A stretch of DNA of 64,000 nt from Pseudomonas veronii. Its GTDB lineage: Bacteria; Pseudomonadota; Gammaproteobacteria; Pseudomonadales; Pseudomonadaceae. Shown here in pieces: positions 21,454 to 30,580 of this stretch; within the stretch, counting starts at the first letter, position 1; each line of letters begins with the position of its first letter. Location of the stretch: contig NZ_JYLL01000013.1 of NCBI RefSeq assembly GCF_001439695.1, forward strand, positions 97,008 to 161,007, given 5' to 3'. A model generated the notes under the pieces. It did not search any database, had not been told where the DNA came from, and was given only the letters and a program-made list of their open reading frames with translations. The position numbers were made by a program, and so were the translations under genes.

Positions 21454-22596
21454 ATGCTGATTGTTGCCGACGAAAATATTCCGCTGCTCGATGCTTTCTT
21501 CCAAGGATTTGGCGAAATACGCCGGGTGCCCGGCCGTTCCATTGACCGCGCCACCGTCGAGCAGGCCGATGTGCTGCTGGTGCGCTCGGTGACCAACGTC
21601 AACCGGGCCTTGCTCGAAGGTTCCAAGGTGCGCTTTGTCGGCACCTGCACCATCGGCACCGATCATTTGGACCTCGACTATTTCCAGCGTGCCGGCATTC
21701 AATGGTCCAGCGCGCCCGGCTGCAATGCCCGTGGCGTGGTGGACTACGTGCTGGGCAGCTTGCAGACCCTGGCCGAGATCGAGGGCGCCGACCTCAACCA
21801 GCGGACTTACGGTGTCGTCGGCGCCGGTGAAGTGGGCGGGCGTTTGGTCAAGGTGCTCAAGGGCCTGGGCTGGAACGTGCTGGTCTGCGACCCGCCGCGG
21901 CAGATCGCCGAAGACGGTGACTACGTCAGCCTGGAGCAGATCATCGAGCAATGCGACGTGATCAGCCTGCACACGCCGTTGACCAAGTCCGGCAACGGCT
22001 CCACCTGGCACTTGTTCGACCGCGAGCGCCTCAACCGCCTCAAGCCCGGTGCCTGGCTGATCAACGCCAGCCGTGGCCCGGTGGTGGACAACGCCGCCCT
22101 GCGCGACGTGCTGCTTTCGCGTGAAGACCTGCAAGCGGTGCTGGATGTGTGGGAAGGCGAGCCCGAAGTGGATGTCGACCTGGCCGACCTCTGCGTGCTG
22201 GCCACCCCGCACATCGCCGGTTACAGCCTGGACGGCAAGCAGCGCGGCACGGCGCAGATCTACCAGGCGTTCTGCGCGCATCTGGGCCAGGCGCCGGCGA
22301 TTGAACTGAGTGATTTGCTGCCGCCGCCGTGGCTGGCCGAGGTCCACTTGAATGCGTCTACCGACCCGGCCTGGGCGCTGGCGACGTTATGCCGCAGCGT
22401 GTACGACCCGCGGCGCGATGATGCGGATTTCCGTCGCAGCCTCGTGGGAACGGTGGACGAGCAACGCAAGGCGTTCGATCTGCTGCGCAAGCATTATCCG
22501 GAGCGCCGTGAGATCGATGGCTTGAAGGTGCGTATCCATGGGCAATCGGCGCTGTTGTCCGGCATCGTCGAGGCATTGGGCGCTGAGCTGCTGTAG
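21454..22596 (+). CDS. pdxB: erythronate-4-phosphate dehydrogenase
   Basis: 380-aa NAD-dependent dehydrogenase oxidising 4-phosphoerythronate in pyridoxal phosphate synthesis (E. coli PdxB 378 aa). The NAD loop is G123-AGEVG, the NASRGPVVDN segment has the conserved Arg, WEGEPEVD the Glu, TPHIAGYS the catalytic His, and the C-terminal dimerisation domain unique to PdxB is present. GGAG precedes ATG 21454. Confidence 0.96.
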   Translation: MLIVADENIPLLDAFFQGFGEIRRVPGRSIDRATVEQADVLLVRSVTNVNRALLEGSKVRFVGTCTIGTDHLDLDYFQRAGIQWSSAPGCNARGVVDYVLGSLQTLAEIEGADLNQRTYGVVGAGEVGGRLVKVLKGLGWNVLVCDPPRQIAEDGDYVSLEQIIEQCDVISLHTPLTKSGNGSTWHLFDRERLNRLKPGAWLINASRGPVVDNAALRDVLLSREDLQAVLDVWEGEPEVDVDLADLCVLATPHIAGYSLDGKQRGTAQIYQAFCAHLGQAPAIELSDLLPPPWLAEVHLNASTDPAWALATLCRSVYDPRRDDADFRRSLVGTVDEQRKAFDLLRKHYPERREIDGLKVRIHGQSALLSGIVEALGAELL

Positions 22597-22608
22597 GAAC
22601 GAGGTCAC

Positions 22609-22634
22609 AAAAAAACCGGCCATCAAGGCCGGTT
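22609..22634 (-). terminator. intrinsic terminator of the 57-aa gene
   Basis: AACCGGCC-ATCAA-GGCCGGTT stem with an A-run at 22609-22615, which reads as stem plus T-run on the minus strand. It lies between convergent pdxB and the small gene at 22654. Confidence 0.85.
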
Positions 22635-22653
22635 CTGAAAGAGCGTGGGCGCT

Positions 22654-22827
22654 TCAGCCTTGCTGGGCAGGCTTGACCAGTCGCTGTTCCAGCTCGCGGC
22701 ACGCTTGCTGGATCATGTCTTCGGTAATCTGCACTTCGCGGCCTTGGGCGTCGATGACGGAGCAAGGCAGGTATTGCGGTTGGCGGATTACTTCAATCTT
22801 GGCATCGCTGCTGTTTTGCAAGGTCAT
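22654..22827 (-). CDS. small conserved hypothetical protein (PA1571-like)
   Basis: 57-aa acidic, soluble protein starting MTLQNSSD; GAGGAGA lies six bases upstream, which favours this Met over the one at 22857. The IDAQGREVQITEDMIQQAC stretch looks like the small PA1571-type Pseudomonas proteins that I recall, but I cannot verify that. No function known. It has its own terminator. Confidence 0.72.
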   Translation of the reverse strand: MTLQNSSDAKIEVIRQPQYLPCSVIDAQGREVQITEDMIQQACRELEQRLVKPAQQG

Positions 22828-23082
22828 GGCCTGTCTCCTCATCAGGTTGTGTACCAACTTTAACCCCCCCGCGTGACCGAGCTGTTACAACTCCTTGCAA
22901 GATCATCGCTTCGAATACTCAGTCCACCAGAAACCGTTACAAATTTCCAGCCGGGTGTTAGACCGATAACCTCTAGGGGGCAGAGTGGGCGGGCATAATT
23001 AACCCGACTCATTGTTATTTACCCAAGTTCCCCCAATGTTGTCTGTAGGTTCCGATCTCCCCCTCATCAGGTGATGCCCCCC

Positions 23083-24858
23083 ATGTTCTCAGTCCGACAA
23101 CGCCGTGCAATTCGCCTGGCCAGCCGCTTCATTGCGCCCTATCGCTGGCAGGCGCTCGGCGCGCTGGTGGCGCTGATCGTCACCGCCGGCATCACCTTGT
23201 CCATGGGCCAGGGCATTCGCCTGTTGGTGGACCAGGGCTTCATGACCCAGTCGCCGCACTTGCTCAACCAATCCATCGGCCTGTTCATGATCCTGGTACT
23301 GGGCCTGGCCGTCGGCACGTTTGCGCGGTTTTACCTGGTGTCGTGGATCGGCGAGCGGGTGGTGGCGGACATTCGTCGGCAGGTGTTCAACCACCTGATC
23401 TACCTGCATCCTGGCTTCTATGAAAACAACCGCAGCTCGGAAATCCAGTCGCGGTTGACCACCGACACCACATTGTTGCAATCGGTGATCGGCTCCTCGC
23501 TGTCGCTGTTCCTGCGCAATGCGTTGATGGTCATCGGCGGCATCGTGCTGCTGTTTGTCACCAACCCCAAGCTCACCAGCATCGTGGTGGTGGCGCTGCC
23601 GCTGGTGCTGGCGCCGATCCTGATTTTCGGCCGCCGCGTGCGCAGCCTGTCGCGCTTGAGCCAGGACCGTATCGCCGACGTCGGCAGCTACGTGTCCGAG
23701 ACGCTCGGCCAGATCAAGACCGTGCAGGCCTATAACCACCAGGCGCAGGACGAACAACGCTTTGCCGTGACCGTCGAGGACGCTTTCAGCACCGCACGTA
23801 AGCGCATCGCCCAGCGCGCCTGGCTGATTACCCTGGTGATCATGCTGGTGCTCGGCGCCGTCGGGGTGATGCTGTGGGTCGGCGGCATGGATGTGATCAG
23901 CGGGCGCATTTCCGGCGGCGAGCTGGCGGCGTTCGTGTTCTACAGCCTGATCGTCGGCAGCGCCGTCGGCACCTTGAGCGAAGTGCTCGGCGAGTTGCAG
24001 CGCGCCGCGGGGGCGGCAGAGCGGATCGGCGAGTTGCTGCAGTCGCACAACGAGATCCAGGCGCCCGTCGCCGGCTGCGTGCAATTACCGCCACGCGTCA
24101 GCGGCCGCATGGAGCTGCAAGACCTGCGCTTTTCCTACCCGTCGCGGCCGGACACTTACGCCATCGACGGTTTGAACCTGACCATCAACCCCGGCGAAAC
24201 CCTCGCGCTGGTGGGGCCGTCGGGCGCGGGCAAGTCGACGATTTTCGACCTGTTGCTGCGCTTCTATGATCCCCAGCACGGCCGCATCCTGCTCGAAGGC
24301 CAGCCGCTGACCGAACTCGACCCCCAGGACCTGCGCCGTCACTTTGCCCTGGTGTCCCAGAGCCCGGCGCTGTTCTTTGGCAGTGTCGAAGACAACATCC
24401 GCTACGGCAACCCGAGCGCCACTCGCGAGCAGGTCGAAGCCGCGGCGCGGATTGCCCATGCCCACGACTTCATCCTGCAAATGCCCGATGGCTACCAGAC
24501 CCACCTCGGCGACGCCGGCATGGGCCTCTCCGGCGGCCAACGGCAACGCCTGGCGATCGCCCGCGCGTTGCTGGTAGATGCGCCGATCCTGCTGCTGGAC
24601 GAAGCCACCAGCGCCCTCGACGCCCAGAGCGAACACCTGATCCAGCAGGCGCTGCCACAACTGATGCAGGGCCGCACCACGCTGGTCATCGCGCATCGGC
24701 TGGCGACGGTGAAGCATGCGGACCGGATCGCAGTGATGGACCAGGGCAAGCTGGTGGCGATCGGCACGCATCAGCAGTTGATCGCGAGCAACCCGCTGTA
24801 TGCGCGGTTGGCGGCGTTGCAGTTCAGTGACGGCGTGGAGGAACAGGCTGCGCACTGA
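23083..24858 (+). CDS. MsbA-like ABC exporter (fused membrane and ATPase domains)
   Basis: 591-aa half-transporter forming a homodimer in the inner membrane. Six transmembrane helices fill about residues 20-300; the ATPase has Walker A G378-PSGAGKST-386, signature L482-SGGQ, Walker B LLLD506E507 and the H-loop in VIAHRLATVKH. ATG 23083 follows AGGTGATG by six bases. It could move lipid or drug substrates; sequence alone does not say. It does not sit next to lpxK, so it is probably not MsbA itself. Confidence 0.9.
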   Translation: MFSVRQRRAIRLASRFIAPYRWQALGALVALIVTAGITLSMGQGIRLLVDQGFMTQSPHLLNQSIGLFMILVLGLAVGTFARFYLVSWIGERVVADIRRQVFNHLIYLHPGFYENNRSSEIQSRLTTDTTLLQSVIGSSLSLFLRNALMVIGGIVLLFVTNPKLTSIVVVALPLVLAPILIFGRRVRSLSRLSQDRIADVGSYVSETLGQIKTVQAYNHQAQDEQRFAVTVEDAFSTARKRIAQRAWLITLVIMLVLGAVGVMLWVGGMDVISGRISGGELAAFVFYSLIVGSAVGTLSEVLGELQRAAGAAERIGELLQSHNEIQAPVAGCVQLPPRVSGRMELQDLRFSYPSRPDTYAIDGLNLTINPGETLALVGPSGAGKSTIFDLLLRFYDPQHGRILLEGQPLTELDPQDLRRHFALVSQSPALFFGSVEDNIRYGNPSATREQVEAAARIAHAHDFILQMPDGYQTHLGDAGMGLSGGQRQRLAIARALLVDAPILLLDEATSALDAQSEHLIQQALPQLMQGRTTLVIAHRLATVKHADRIAVMDQGKLVAIGTHQQLIASNPLYARLAALQFSDGVEEQAAH

Positions 24859-24871
24859 AATCACTGCGCAT

Positions 24872-24906
24872 AAAAAATGCCCGCATCCTTCGATGCGGGC
24901 ATTTTT
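24872..24906. terminator. bidirectional intrinsic terminator
   Basis: AAAAATGCCCGCATC / GATGCGGGCATTTTT around a CTTC loop, between the convergent ABC exporter and transglycosylase genes; it has a T-run in both directions. Confidence 0.93.
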
Positions 24907-24922
24907 GTGTATGCGTCACGCT

Positions 24923-26851
24923 TTATTGATCGTCGAAATACCGCTCATGCCAGTCCACCAACGGCTGTGGCGAATTGAGCTTCTGCCCGTAGATCACCGA
25001 ATAAGACAGCACGTTCTGCACGTACTGGCGGGTTTCGTCGAACGGGATGCTTTCCACCCACACGTCGAAACTCAGGTGATCGGCGCCGCGCAGCCACTGG
25101 CGCACGCGGCCCGGGCCGGCGTTGTAGGCGGCGGAAGCGAGGACGCGGTTGCCGTTGAACTGGCTGTGTACCTGGCTCAGGTAAGCGGCGCCGAGCTGGA
25201 TGTTTTTATCCGGATCGAGCACCTGGGCTGGGGAGGCCAGCGGGATGCTGAACTTGCGCGCGGTGTCTTTGGCGGTGCCGGGCATCAGCTGCATCAGGCC
25301 GCTGGCGCCGACGCCGGAGCGGGCGTCGTCCATGAACGCGCTTTCCTGGCGGGTGATGGCGAACACCCAGCTCGAATGCAGGCCACGCACCTTGGCTTCG
25401 CGCACCAGGGTGTCGCGGTGGGCCATTGGGAAGCGGATGTCGAGGTCATCCCAGTACTGCGCCTGGCTGATGGTACGGATCGCCGGGAAGTACCACTTCA
25501 TGTCGTAGGCCAGCCTGGCCTGGGCGACCATTTCGTCGCGGTTGAAGTGACGGCTGACGTGGTACCACTCGCGGCGGCCATCGACCACCTGGCCCCGCGC
25601 ATAGAACTCCAGGGCGCGGCGCACGCCGGGGGTGTTGCGCACTTTGTTGATCAGCGCCTGGCTCATCAACAGCGGCTTGTTCATCAGTTGGTACGGCGCT
25701 TTGGAGCGGTCGGCGGCGAGGAAACCGTAGAAATCCCGCTCCCGCGACAGGTTCTTGTACAGCACTAGGGCTTGCGGGTTTTTCGGCTCGGCCAGCTCCA
25801 GGCTGCGGGCCTGCCAGTAGCGCCAGCGGTTGGTGGTGGCCAAGTCCTGCGGGAGTTTGCGCGTGAGTTGGTAGGCGTCTTCCCAACGGGCCAGGCGCAA
25901 CAGCAGGCGCAGGCGCCATTCGGACACGGTGTTGTCGCGCAGTTCCGGGTCGTACTTGGTCATCACCTCAAGGGCGCGTGGGTCAAAGCGCTTGGCCAGG
26001 GTCAGGCCGATCTCGCGGGCAATCGCCACTTTTTCGTCACGGGAGAAGTGCATGCTGCTGGCATAGCCGTCGAGCATGGCCATGGCCTTGTCCGGGTCCT
26101 GGCGCGCCAGGCGGCGAAGGCCCAGGCCCACGGCGTCAGACATGGCCTCGGTGGCCGGCAGGAAGCGCGACGGGTCGCTGAGCATCTCCGGCTTTTGCGC
26201 CACGTCCACCATCAGGCGGCCTTGGGCGCCGAGGGTCGGCAGGCTTTTCACCAGGCTGTTGGCCAGCGCGTAGTTGCGGGCTTCGGAGGCGAGCTTGGCG
26301 CGGTCCCAGATTTTCTGTTCGGTGAGTTGGCCATCTGCGGCCCACTGCGCGAACGTGGCATCACAGGCGGACGGTTGCGATTTACCGGTCAGCCAGAGTT
26401 TTTCGGTGGTTTTGTAGCCTTCGGCCTTCAGATTGTGCGTGAGCTGGAACTGGCCATGCAGGCAATCGAGCTCGACGAAATTGAGCTTGGGGTCGTAGTA
26501 CTTTTCAAAGGTCTGCCAGTCGCCACGCTCGGCCAGCCAGCGCAACCAACGCAGTTTCATCCAGTTGGCCTGGGGCAGGTCGCCGTTTTTGGCGAGGAAT
26601 TGTTCGATTTCCTCGTTGCTCGCGGTCTTCAGGCGTGCGGTCAGCTCGTCGTAGGCCAGGTACGGCGTCAGCGGATAGTCGGCCAAGGCCTGGCTGTATT
26701 GCATGTAGGGCCCGGTATCGCCCTTGGCCAGGGCGCGTTTGGCTTCATCGTAATATTGACGTTGGGTGGTTATGTCCACGGCCAGGGCGGGTTGAGCGGC
26801 AGTGGCAGTAAGAAGCAGACAAGATAAAAAGTTGAAAAGGCGACTGCGCAT
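24923..26851 (-). CDS. slt: soluble lytic murein transglycosylase (Slt70-like)
   Basis: 642-aa periplasmic enzyme cleaving peptidoglycan to 1,6-anhydromuropeptides; E. coli Slt70 precursor is 645 aa. A signal peptide ends near ALA-VDITT (about residue 24), a long alpha-superhelical U-domain follows, and the C-terminal SLT domain has E503 (TRQESAF) plus GVGASGLMQLMPGTA and AYNAGPGRV. Start at MRSRLFN 26851 with GGA six bases upstream. Divergent from uup. Confidence 0.95.
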   Translation of the reverse strand: MRSRLFNFLSCLLLTATAAQPALAVDITTQRQYYDEAKRALAKGDTGPYMQYSQALADYPLTPYLAYDELTARLKTASNEEIEQFLAKNGDLPQANWMKLRWLRWLAERGDWQTFEKYYDPKLNFVELDCLHGQFQLTHNLKAEGYKTTEKLWLTGKSQPSACDATFAQWAADGQLTEQKIWDRAKLASEARNYALANSLVKSLPTLGAQGRLMVDVAQKPEMLSDPSRFLPATEAMSDAVGLGLRRLARQDPDKAMAMLDGYASSMHFSRDEKVAIAREIGLTLAKRFDPRALEVMTKYDPELRDNTVSEWRLRLLLRLARWEDAYQLTRKLPQDLATTNRWRYWQARSLELAEPKNPQALVLYKNLSRERDFYGFLAADRSKAPYQLMNKPLLMSQALINKVRNTPGVRRALEFYARGQVVDGRREWYHVSRHFNRDEMVAQARLAYDMKWYFPAIRTISQAQYWDDLDIRFPMAHRDTLVREAKVRGLHSSWVFAITRQESAFMDDARSGVGASGLMQLMPGTAKDTARKFSIPLASPAQVLDPDKNIQLGAAYLSQVHSQFNGNRVLASAAYNAGPGRVRQWLRGADHLSFDVWVESIPFDETRQYVQNVLSYSVIYGQKLNSPQPLVDWHERYFDDQ

Positions 26852-27064
26852 GAGACGTCCGTGCAGAGAAATCACGACTAGCGCCGGCACCGCCGACACT
26901 CATTGCCTCTAGCTTAGCCTTTTGCCAGCGGCCGGTGAAAGCTTTGCCGACCTGTTCGTTCAAGTTCGCCGGAATTGTCTTACAGAACCCACCCGTAGCG
27001 AAAATGCCGGCCGCATCCCACCCTCAACTCAGGTAGAATGCGCGCCCAGTTTTTGGAGAAGCGT

Positions 27065-28984
27065 ATGACCCTGCTCAAATTCAGCGATGTGTCCCTTGCT
27101 TTCGGCGCTATGCCGTTGTTGGACAAGGTGTCCTGGCAGATCGCCCGTGGTGAGCGGGTGTGCATCATCGGCCGCAACGGCACCGGCAAGTCCAGCATGA
27201 TGAAGCTGGTAAAAGGCGACCAGAAGCCCGATGACGGCTCTGTATGGCGCGCCCCGGGCCTCAAGATTGGCGAATTGCCGCAGGAACTGCCGGTGGCCGA
27301 CGGACGGACAGTGTTCGACGTGGTCGCCGAAGGCCTGGACGGCGTCGGTGAGTTGCTTGCGCAATACCATCACCTGGCGCAGAACTGCGTTACCGAAGAA
27401 GACCTGGACAAGCTGATGCACGTCCAGCAAGACCTCGAAGCCCGTGACGGCTGGCGCCTGCAGCAACTGGTGGACAGCACCCTGAGCCGCCTGCAACTGC
27501 CGGCCGACAAGACCCTCGCCGAATTGTCCGGCGGCTGGCGTCGCCGCGTCCTGCTGGCCCAGGCCCTGGTGTCCGAGCCGGACCTGCTGCTGCTCGACGA
27601 ACCGACCAACCACCTGGACATCGGCGCGATCGCCTGGCTCGAAGAAGCCCTCAAGGATTTCCAGGGCGCCGTGTTGTTCATCACGCACGACCGGTCCTTC
27701 CTGCAGAACCTGGCGACCCGCATCCTCGAGCTGGACCGTGGTGGCCTGATCGACTGGAACGGCGACTACGCCAGCTTCCTGGTCCACAAAGAAGCCACCC
27801 TGGCCGCCGAAGAAACCGCCAACGCCTTGTTCGACAAGCGCCTGGCCCAGGAAGAAGTGTGGATCCGCCAGGGCATCAAGGCGCGCCGCACCCGTAACGA
27901 AGGCCGTGTACGCGCACTCAAGGCCCTGCGCGTTGAACGCAGTGAGCGTCGCGAGCGCACCGGCAAGGCCAACATCATGCTGGAAACCGCCGACAAGTCG
28001 GGCAAGCAGGTGATGGTGCTGGAGAACGTCAGCTTCCATCACCCGGACGGTCCGTTCCTGATCAAGGACTTCTCCATGGTCCTGCAGCGCGGCGACCGTA
28101 TCGGCCTGCTCGGCGCCAACGGCACCGGCAAGACCACGTTGCTCAAGCTGATGCTCAACGGCCTGCAACCGACCAGCGGTAAAGTGGAAGAGGGCACGCG
28201 CATCGACGTGGCCTACTTCGACCAATTGCGTCACCAGTTGGACCTGGAAAAAACCGTGATCGACAACGTCGCCGAAGGCCGCGACTTTATCGATATCGAC
28301 GGCCAGAGCCGCCATGTGCTGAGCTACCTGGGCGACTTCCTGTTCAGCCCGCAGCGCGCACGCACGCCGGTCAAGGCCTTGTCCGGTGGTGAGCGTGCGC
28401 GCTTGCTGCTGGCCAAGCTGTTCAGCAAGCCGGCCAACCTGCTGGTCCTCGACGAACCGACCAACGACCTCGACGTGGAAACCCTCGAGCTGCTGGAAGA
28501 GGTCCTGCTGACCTTCAACGGCACTGTGCTGATGGTCAGCCACGACCGGGCATTCCTCGACAACGTGGTCACCAGCACCCTGGTCTTCGAAGGTGAAGGC
28601 AAGGTGCGCGAGTACGTCGGTGGTTACCAGGACTGGCTGCGCCAGGGCGGCTCGCCGCGCCTGCTGGGCGTGACCGAGAGCAAGTCCGGCAAGGCCGACT
28701 TGACCTCCGCCGTCGTCGCCCCCGTGGCCGCCGCTGCACCGGCGCCGGAAGCCGCGCCTGCCGCGAAGAAGAAACTCAGCTACAAGCTGCAGCGTGAGCT
28801 GGAAGCCCTGCCGGGTGAAATCGACGCCAAGGAGCAGCAGATCGCTGCGGTCGAAGCGCAAATGGCTGACGCGGGTTTCTACCTGCGTCCGGCGGCGGAA
28901 ACCGCCGAGGTCATCGCGTCCCTGGAAACCTTGAACCAGGAGCTGGAAGTGCTGGTTGAACGTTGGGCCGAGTTGGACGCCTGA
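27065..28984 (+). CDS. uup: ABC-F ATPase Uup
   Basis: 639-aa cytoplasmic ABC-F protein with no membrane domain (E. coli Uup 635 aa). Two ATPase cassettes: Walker A G36-RNGTGKSS and G350-ANGTGKTT, signatures LSGGWRR and LSGGERAR, both with DEPTN. The linker between them (about 240-310) is Arg/Lys rich, and a C-terminal coiled coil after an Ala/Pro linker is the Uup hallmark that binds DNA or ribosome. TTTGGAGAA precedes the ATG. Confidence 0.94.
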   Translation: MTLLKFSDVSLAFGAMPLLDKVSWQIARGERVCIIGRNGTGKSSMMKLVKGDQKPDDGSVWRAPGLKIGELPQELPVADGRTVFDVVAEGLDGVGELLAQYHHLAQNCVTEEDLDKLMHVQQDLEARDGWRLQQLVDSTLSRLQLPADKTLAELSGGWRRRVLLAQALVSEPDLLLLDEPTNHLDIGAIAWLEEALKDFQGAVLFITHDRSFLQNLATRILELDRGGLIDWNGDYASFLVHKEATLAAEETANALFDKRLAQEEVWIRQGIKARRTRNEGRVRALKALRVERSERRERTGKANIMLETADKSGKQVMVLENVSFHHPDGPFLIKDFSMVLQRGDRIGLLGANGTGKTTLLKLMLNGLQPTSGKVEEGTRIDVAYFDQLRHQLDLEKTVIDNVAEGRDFIDIDGQSRHVLSYLGDFLFSPQRARTPVKALSGGERARLLLAKLFSKPANLLVLDEPTNDLDVETLELLEEVLLTFNGTVLMVSHDRAFLDNVVTSTLVFEGEGKVREYVGGYQDWLRQGGSPRLLGVTESKSGKADLTSAVVAPVAAAAPAPEAAPAAKKKLSYKLQRELEALPGEIDAKEQQIAAVEAQMADAGFYLRPAAETAEVIASLETLNQELEVLVERWAELDA

Positions 28985-29000
28985 TTGATTCCAGTGCATT

Positions 29001-29040
29001 AAAAAACCCGGTGTTCATTTCAATGAGCACCGGGTTTTTT
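29001..29040. terminator. intrinsic terminator after uup
   Basis: AAAAAACCCGGTG ... CACCGGGTTTTTT long stem with an internal TCAT/ATGA extension, 16 bases after the uup stop and convergent with usp. Confidence 0.93.
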
Positions 29041-29059
29041 ATATGAGCTGCAGTCCAAT

Positions 29060-29089
29060 ATATGGGAGGGAGCAAGCTCCCTCCCATAT
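29060..29089. repeat. REP palindrome (GGGAGCAAGCTCCC type)
   Basis: Perfect palindrome ATATGGGAGGGAG-CA-AG.. / CTCCCTCCCATAT between uup and the universal stress gene. Confidence 0.85.
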
Positions 29090-29106
29090 TTGGGTCTCGA
29101 TCGGTC

Positions 29107-29544
29107 TTACGCGTTCTTTTTCAGCTTCACCGCCAGCACATCACACGGTGCGCCGTGCAGGACGTCATTGGCGGTGGAGCCCAGCAGCAAGGCCAGGCCG
29201 TGACGGCCATGGCTGCCGACCACGATCAGGTCGCAGCCCTGTTCCTTGGCCAGGTGATGGATTTCCTGGCGTGGCTGACCATAGGTCAGGTGGCTCTGAC
29301 CTTTTTTCAGGTTCGGGTACTTGGTGATCAGGCGCTCAAGGCGTTCCTTGGCTTGATCGAATTGCTGCTGTTGCAGTTGTGACAGGTCCATCGGCACGTC
29401 GCCGCCAAAGGCCATGGCCATCGGTTCGACGATATGCACCAGGGACAGCTTGGCGGTGGTGCCAGCCAGATCCACGGCGCGTTTGATCACTGGATCGCAC
29501 TCTTCGGTCAGGTCTACGGCGACCAGAATATGTTCGTATGACAT
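29107..29544 (-). CDS. universal stress protein, UspA family
   Basis: 145-aa single Usp domain. The N-terminal ILVAVDLTEE strand and the C-terminal G-SHGRHGLALLLGSTANDVL loop match the ATP-binding form (GxxGx8-9GST) better than the non-binding UspA form. GGAG is upstream of the ATG. Role likely survival under stress or anaerobiosis; specifics unknown. Confidence 0.92.
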   Translation of the reverse strand: MSYEHILVAVDLTEECDPVIKRAVDLAGTTAKLSLVHIVEPMAMAFGGDVPMDLSQLQQQQFDQAKERLERLITKYPNLKKGQSHLTYGQPRQEIHHLAKEQGCDLIVVGSHGRHGLALLLGSTANDVLHGAPCDVLAVKLKKNA

Positions 29545-29649
29545 GGGGCGTTCCTCCAGGGGACTGCAATAAGTTCAGTATGGCTGCTTTCAAGCGGATG
29601 GGGTTGCGTCAGGTCAAATCCGCTTATCTAAAAAATCGGGAGTACACAT

Positions 29650-30087
29650 ATGACGGTCTGGATAGTGGTGTCAATCCTTGCGGTGGTTTTGAGCCCCCTG
29701 GCATGGCTGCGCCCGTCGCGCCATCAGAGTGGGCGCATGGCCCTGCGCATGGAGGCGCGCCGCATGGGCCTGGCGATGCAACTGGCGCCCCAGGCGTGGC
29801 CGCACTGGCTCAAGCAGGAGCCGCCGAGCCCGTGCGCGCAATACCACCGGCCACGGCGCGGCAAGGTCCCTGCACTATGGAGTTATTGGCAGCTGGAGCC
29901 TGGCGTGTGGGTCAACCAGTGGCAGGAAGCCTGCGTGGACGAGCAATTGCTGGCGCATTTTGCGACGCTGCCGGCCAACGTCTACAAAGTCGAGGCAGAC
30001 CGGCAAATGATCGCGTTGTGCTGGGGCGAGAAGGGTGAGGTGAGCGACCTGCAGGCCATTGATACGTTGCTCAAGGCCCTGGCCTGA
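29650..30087 (+). CDS. conserved hypothetical protein with N-terminal membrane anchor
   Basis: 145-aa protein with an N-terminal hydrophobic helix (residues 3-19) followed by a basic, Trp-rich soluble part (WPHW, WSYWQLEPGVWVNQW) that ends with an alpha-helical ALKALA tail. Ribosome site GGGAG lies upstream (29638-29642). I do not recognise the family; it looks like a membrane-tethered cytoplasmic protein. Confidence 0.68.
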   Translation: MTVWIVVSILAVVLSPLAWLRPSRHQSGRMALRMEARRMGLAMQLAPQAWPHWLKQEPPSPCAQYHRPRRGKVPALWSYWQLEPGVWVNQWQEACVDEQLLAHFATLPANVYKVEADRQMIALCWGEKGEVSDLQAIDTLLKALA

Positions 30088-30096
30088 ACGTCGGGC

Positions 30097-30124
30097 AATA
30101 AAAAGCCCGACATCATCATCGGGC
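30097..30124 (-). terminator. intrinsic terminator oriented to the minus strand
   Basis: On the minus strand the sequence reads GCCCGA-TGATGATG-TCGGGC followed by TTTTTATT. On the plus strand the stem is followed by GGGG and lacks T. A second pairing GTCGGGC (30090-30096) with GCCCGAC (30105-30111) is also possible. No minus-strand gene upstream of it is recognised. Confidence 0.65.
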
Positions 30125-30580
30125 GGGGTTGGCCAGGCAGGCCGGTAAAGCTGTGTGTTTCACGCCGGGTATTCACCCAGGCGTTTTGACTATTCTGTAA
30201 TGGCTGCCGCAAGCCTAGCCGGATATCCGGATCTGTACAGTCTTTTCCTACGCTGTATTCATTATTGATTTGGTGAATAGTTGAATATTGGCGAAGCGTG
30301 GGCCAAGGGTTGGGGTTCTGAAATGACTGGAAAGTCGCGTTTTTCCTAGCGCTTTCGAGCGATTGACAATTGCCCGGAATTGGATGAAGGTGGCGTACCC
30401 AAATCAAACGGGCGTATGAATTGAGCGTTTGTCTGTCAGACGTCTCATACAGAATCCCGACTATCGCATTGGCGGGTGTGCCTGGCGCATTGGGGTGAGC
30501 ATTGACGAAATCATCAATGTCCAACCAGAGGCCAGCGTCCGATGTGTACTGTTCAGCTTCCATATCGTGGAGATCAGTTG
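30125..30580. other. long AT-richer intergenic region upstream of fadB
   Basis: About 490 bp between the 145-aa gene and fadB without a convincing gene; composition is visibly lower in GC than the flanks. It holds a 12-bp palindrome CCGGATATCCGG at 30219-30230, a TTGACA at 30363 without a good -10, and an inverted CAAACG / CGTTTG pair at 30405 and 30426 spaced too widely for a standard PsrA site. A minus-strand frame covers it but has no ribosome site and overruns the terminator. It probably contains the fadBA promoter and perhaps a small RNA. Confidence 0.55.

Noticed and set aside
27029..28999. Long antisense frame over uup (656 aa), and similar ones over acnA, fadB and topA
   Set aside because: These are shadows from the G/C-biased third codon position: low-complexity His/Arg/Gln/Val/Gly content, no ribosome sites and complete overlap with well-recognised genes.
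30233..30240. CTGTACAG as a LexA box
   Set aside because: It lacks the 8-base spacer between CTGT and ACAG that LexA needs.
30405..30431. CAAACG / CGTTTG inverted pair before fadB as a PsrA operator
   Set aside because: The spacing of 15 bases does not fit the compact N2-4 palindrome seen twice at psrA.
29982..30563. 193-aa minus-strand reading frame before fadB
   Set aside because: No ribosome site before its ATG, it overlaps the 145-aa gene antisense, and it runs through an intrinsic terminator of the same strand. It looks like a chance frame in an AT-richer gap.
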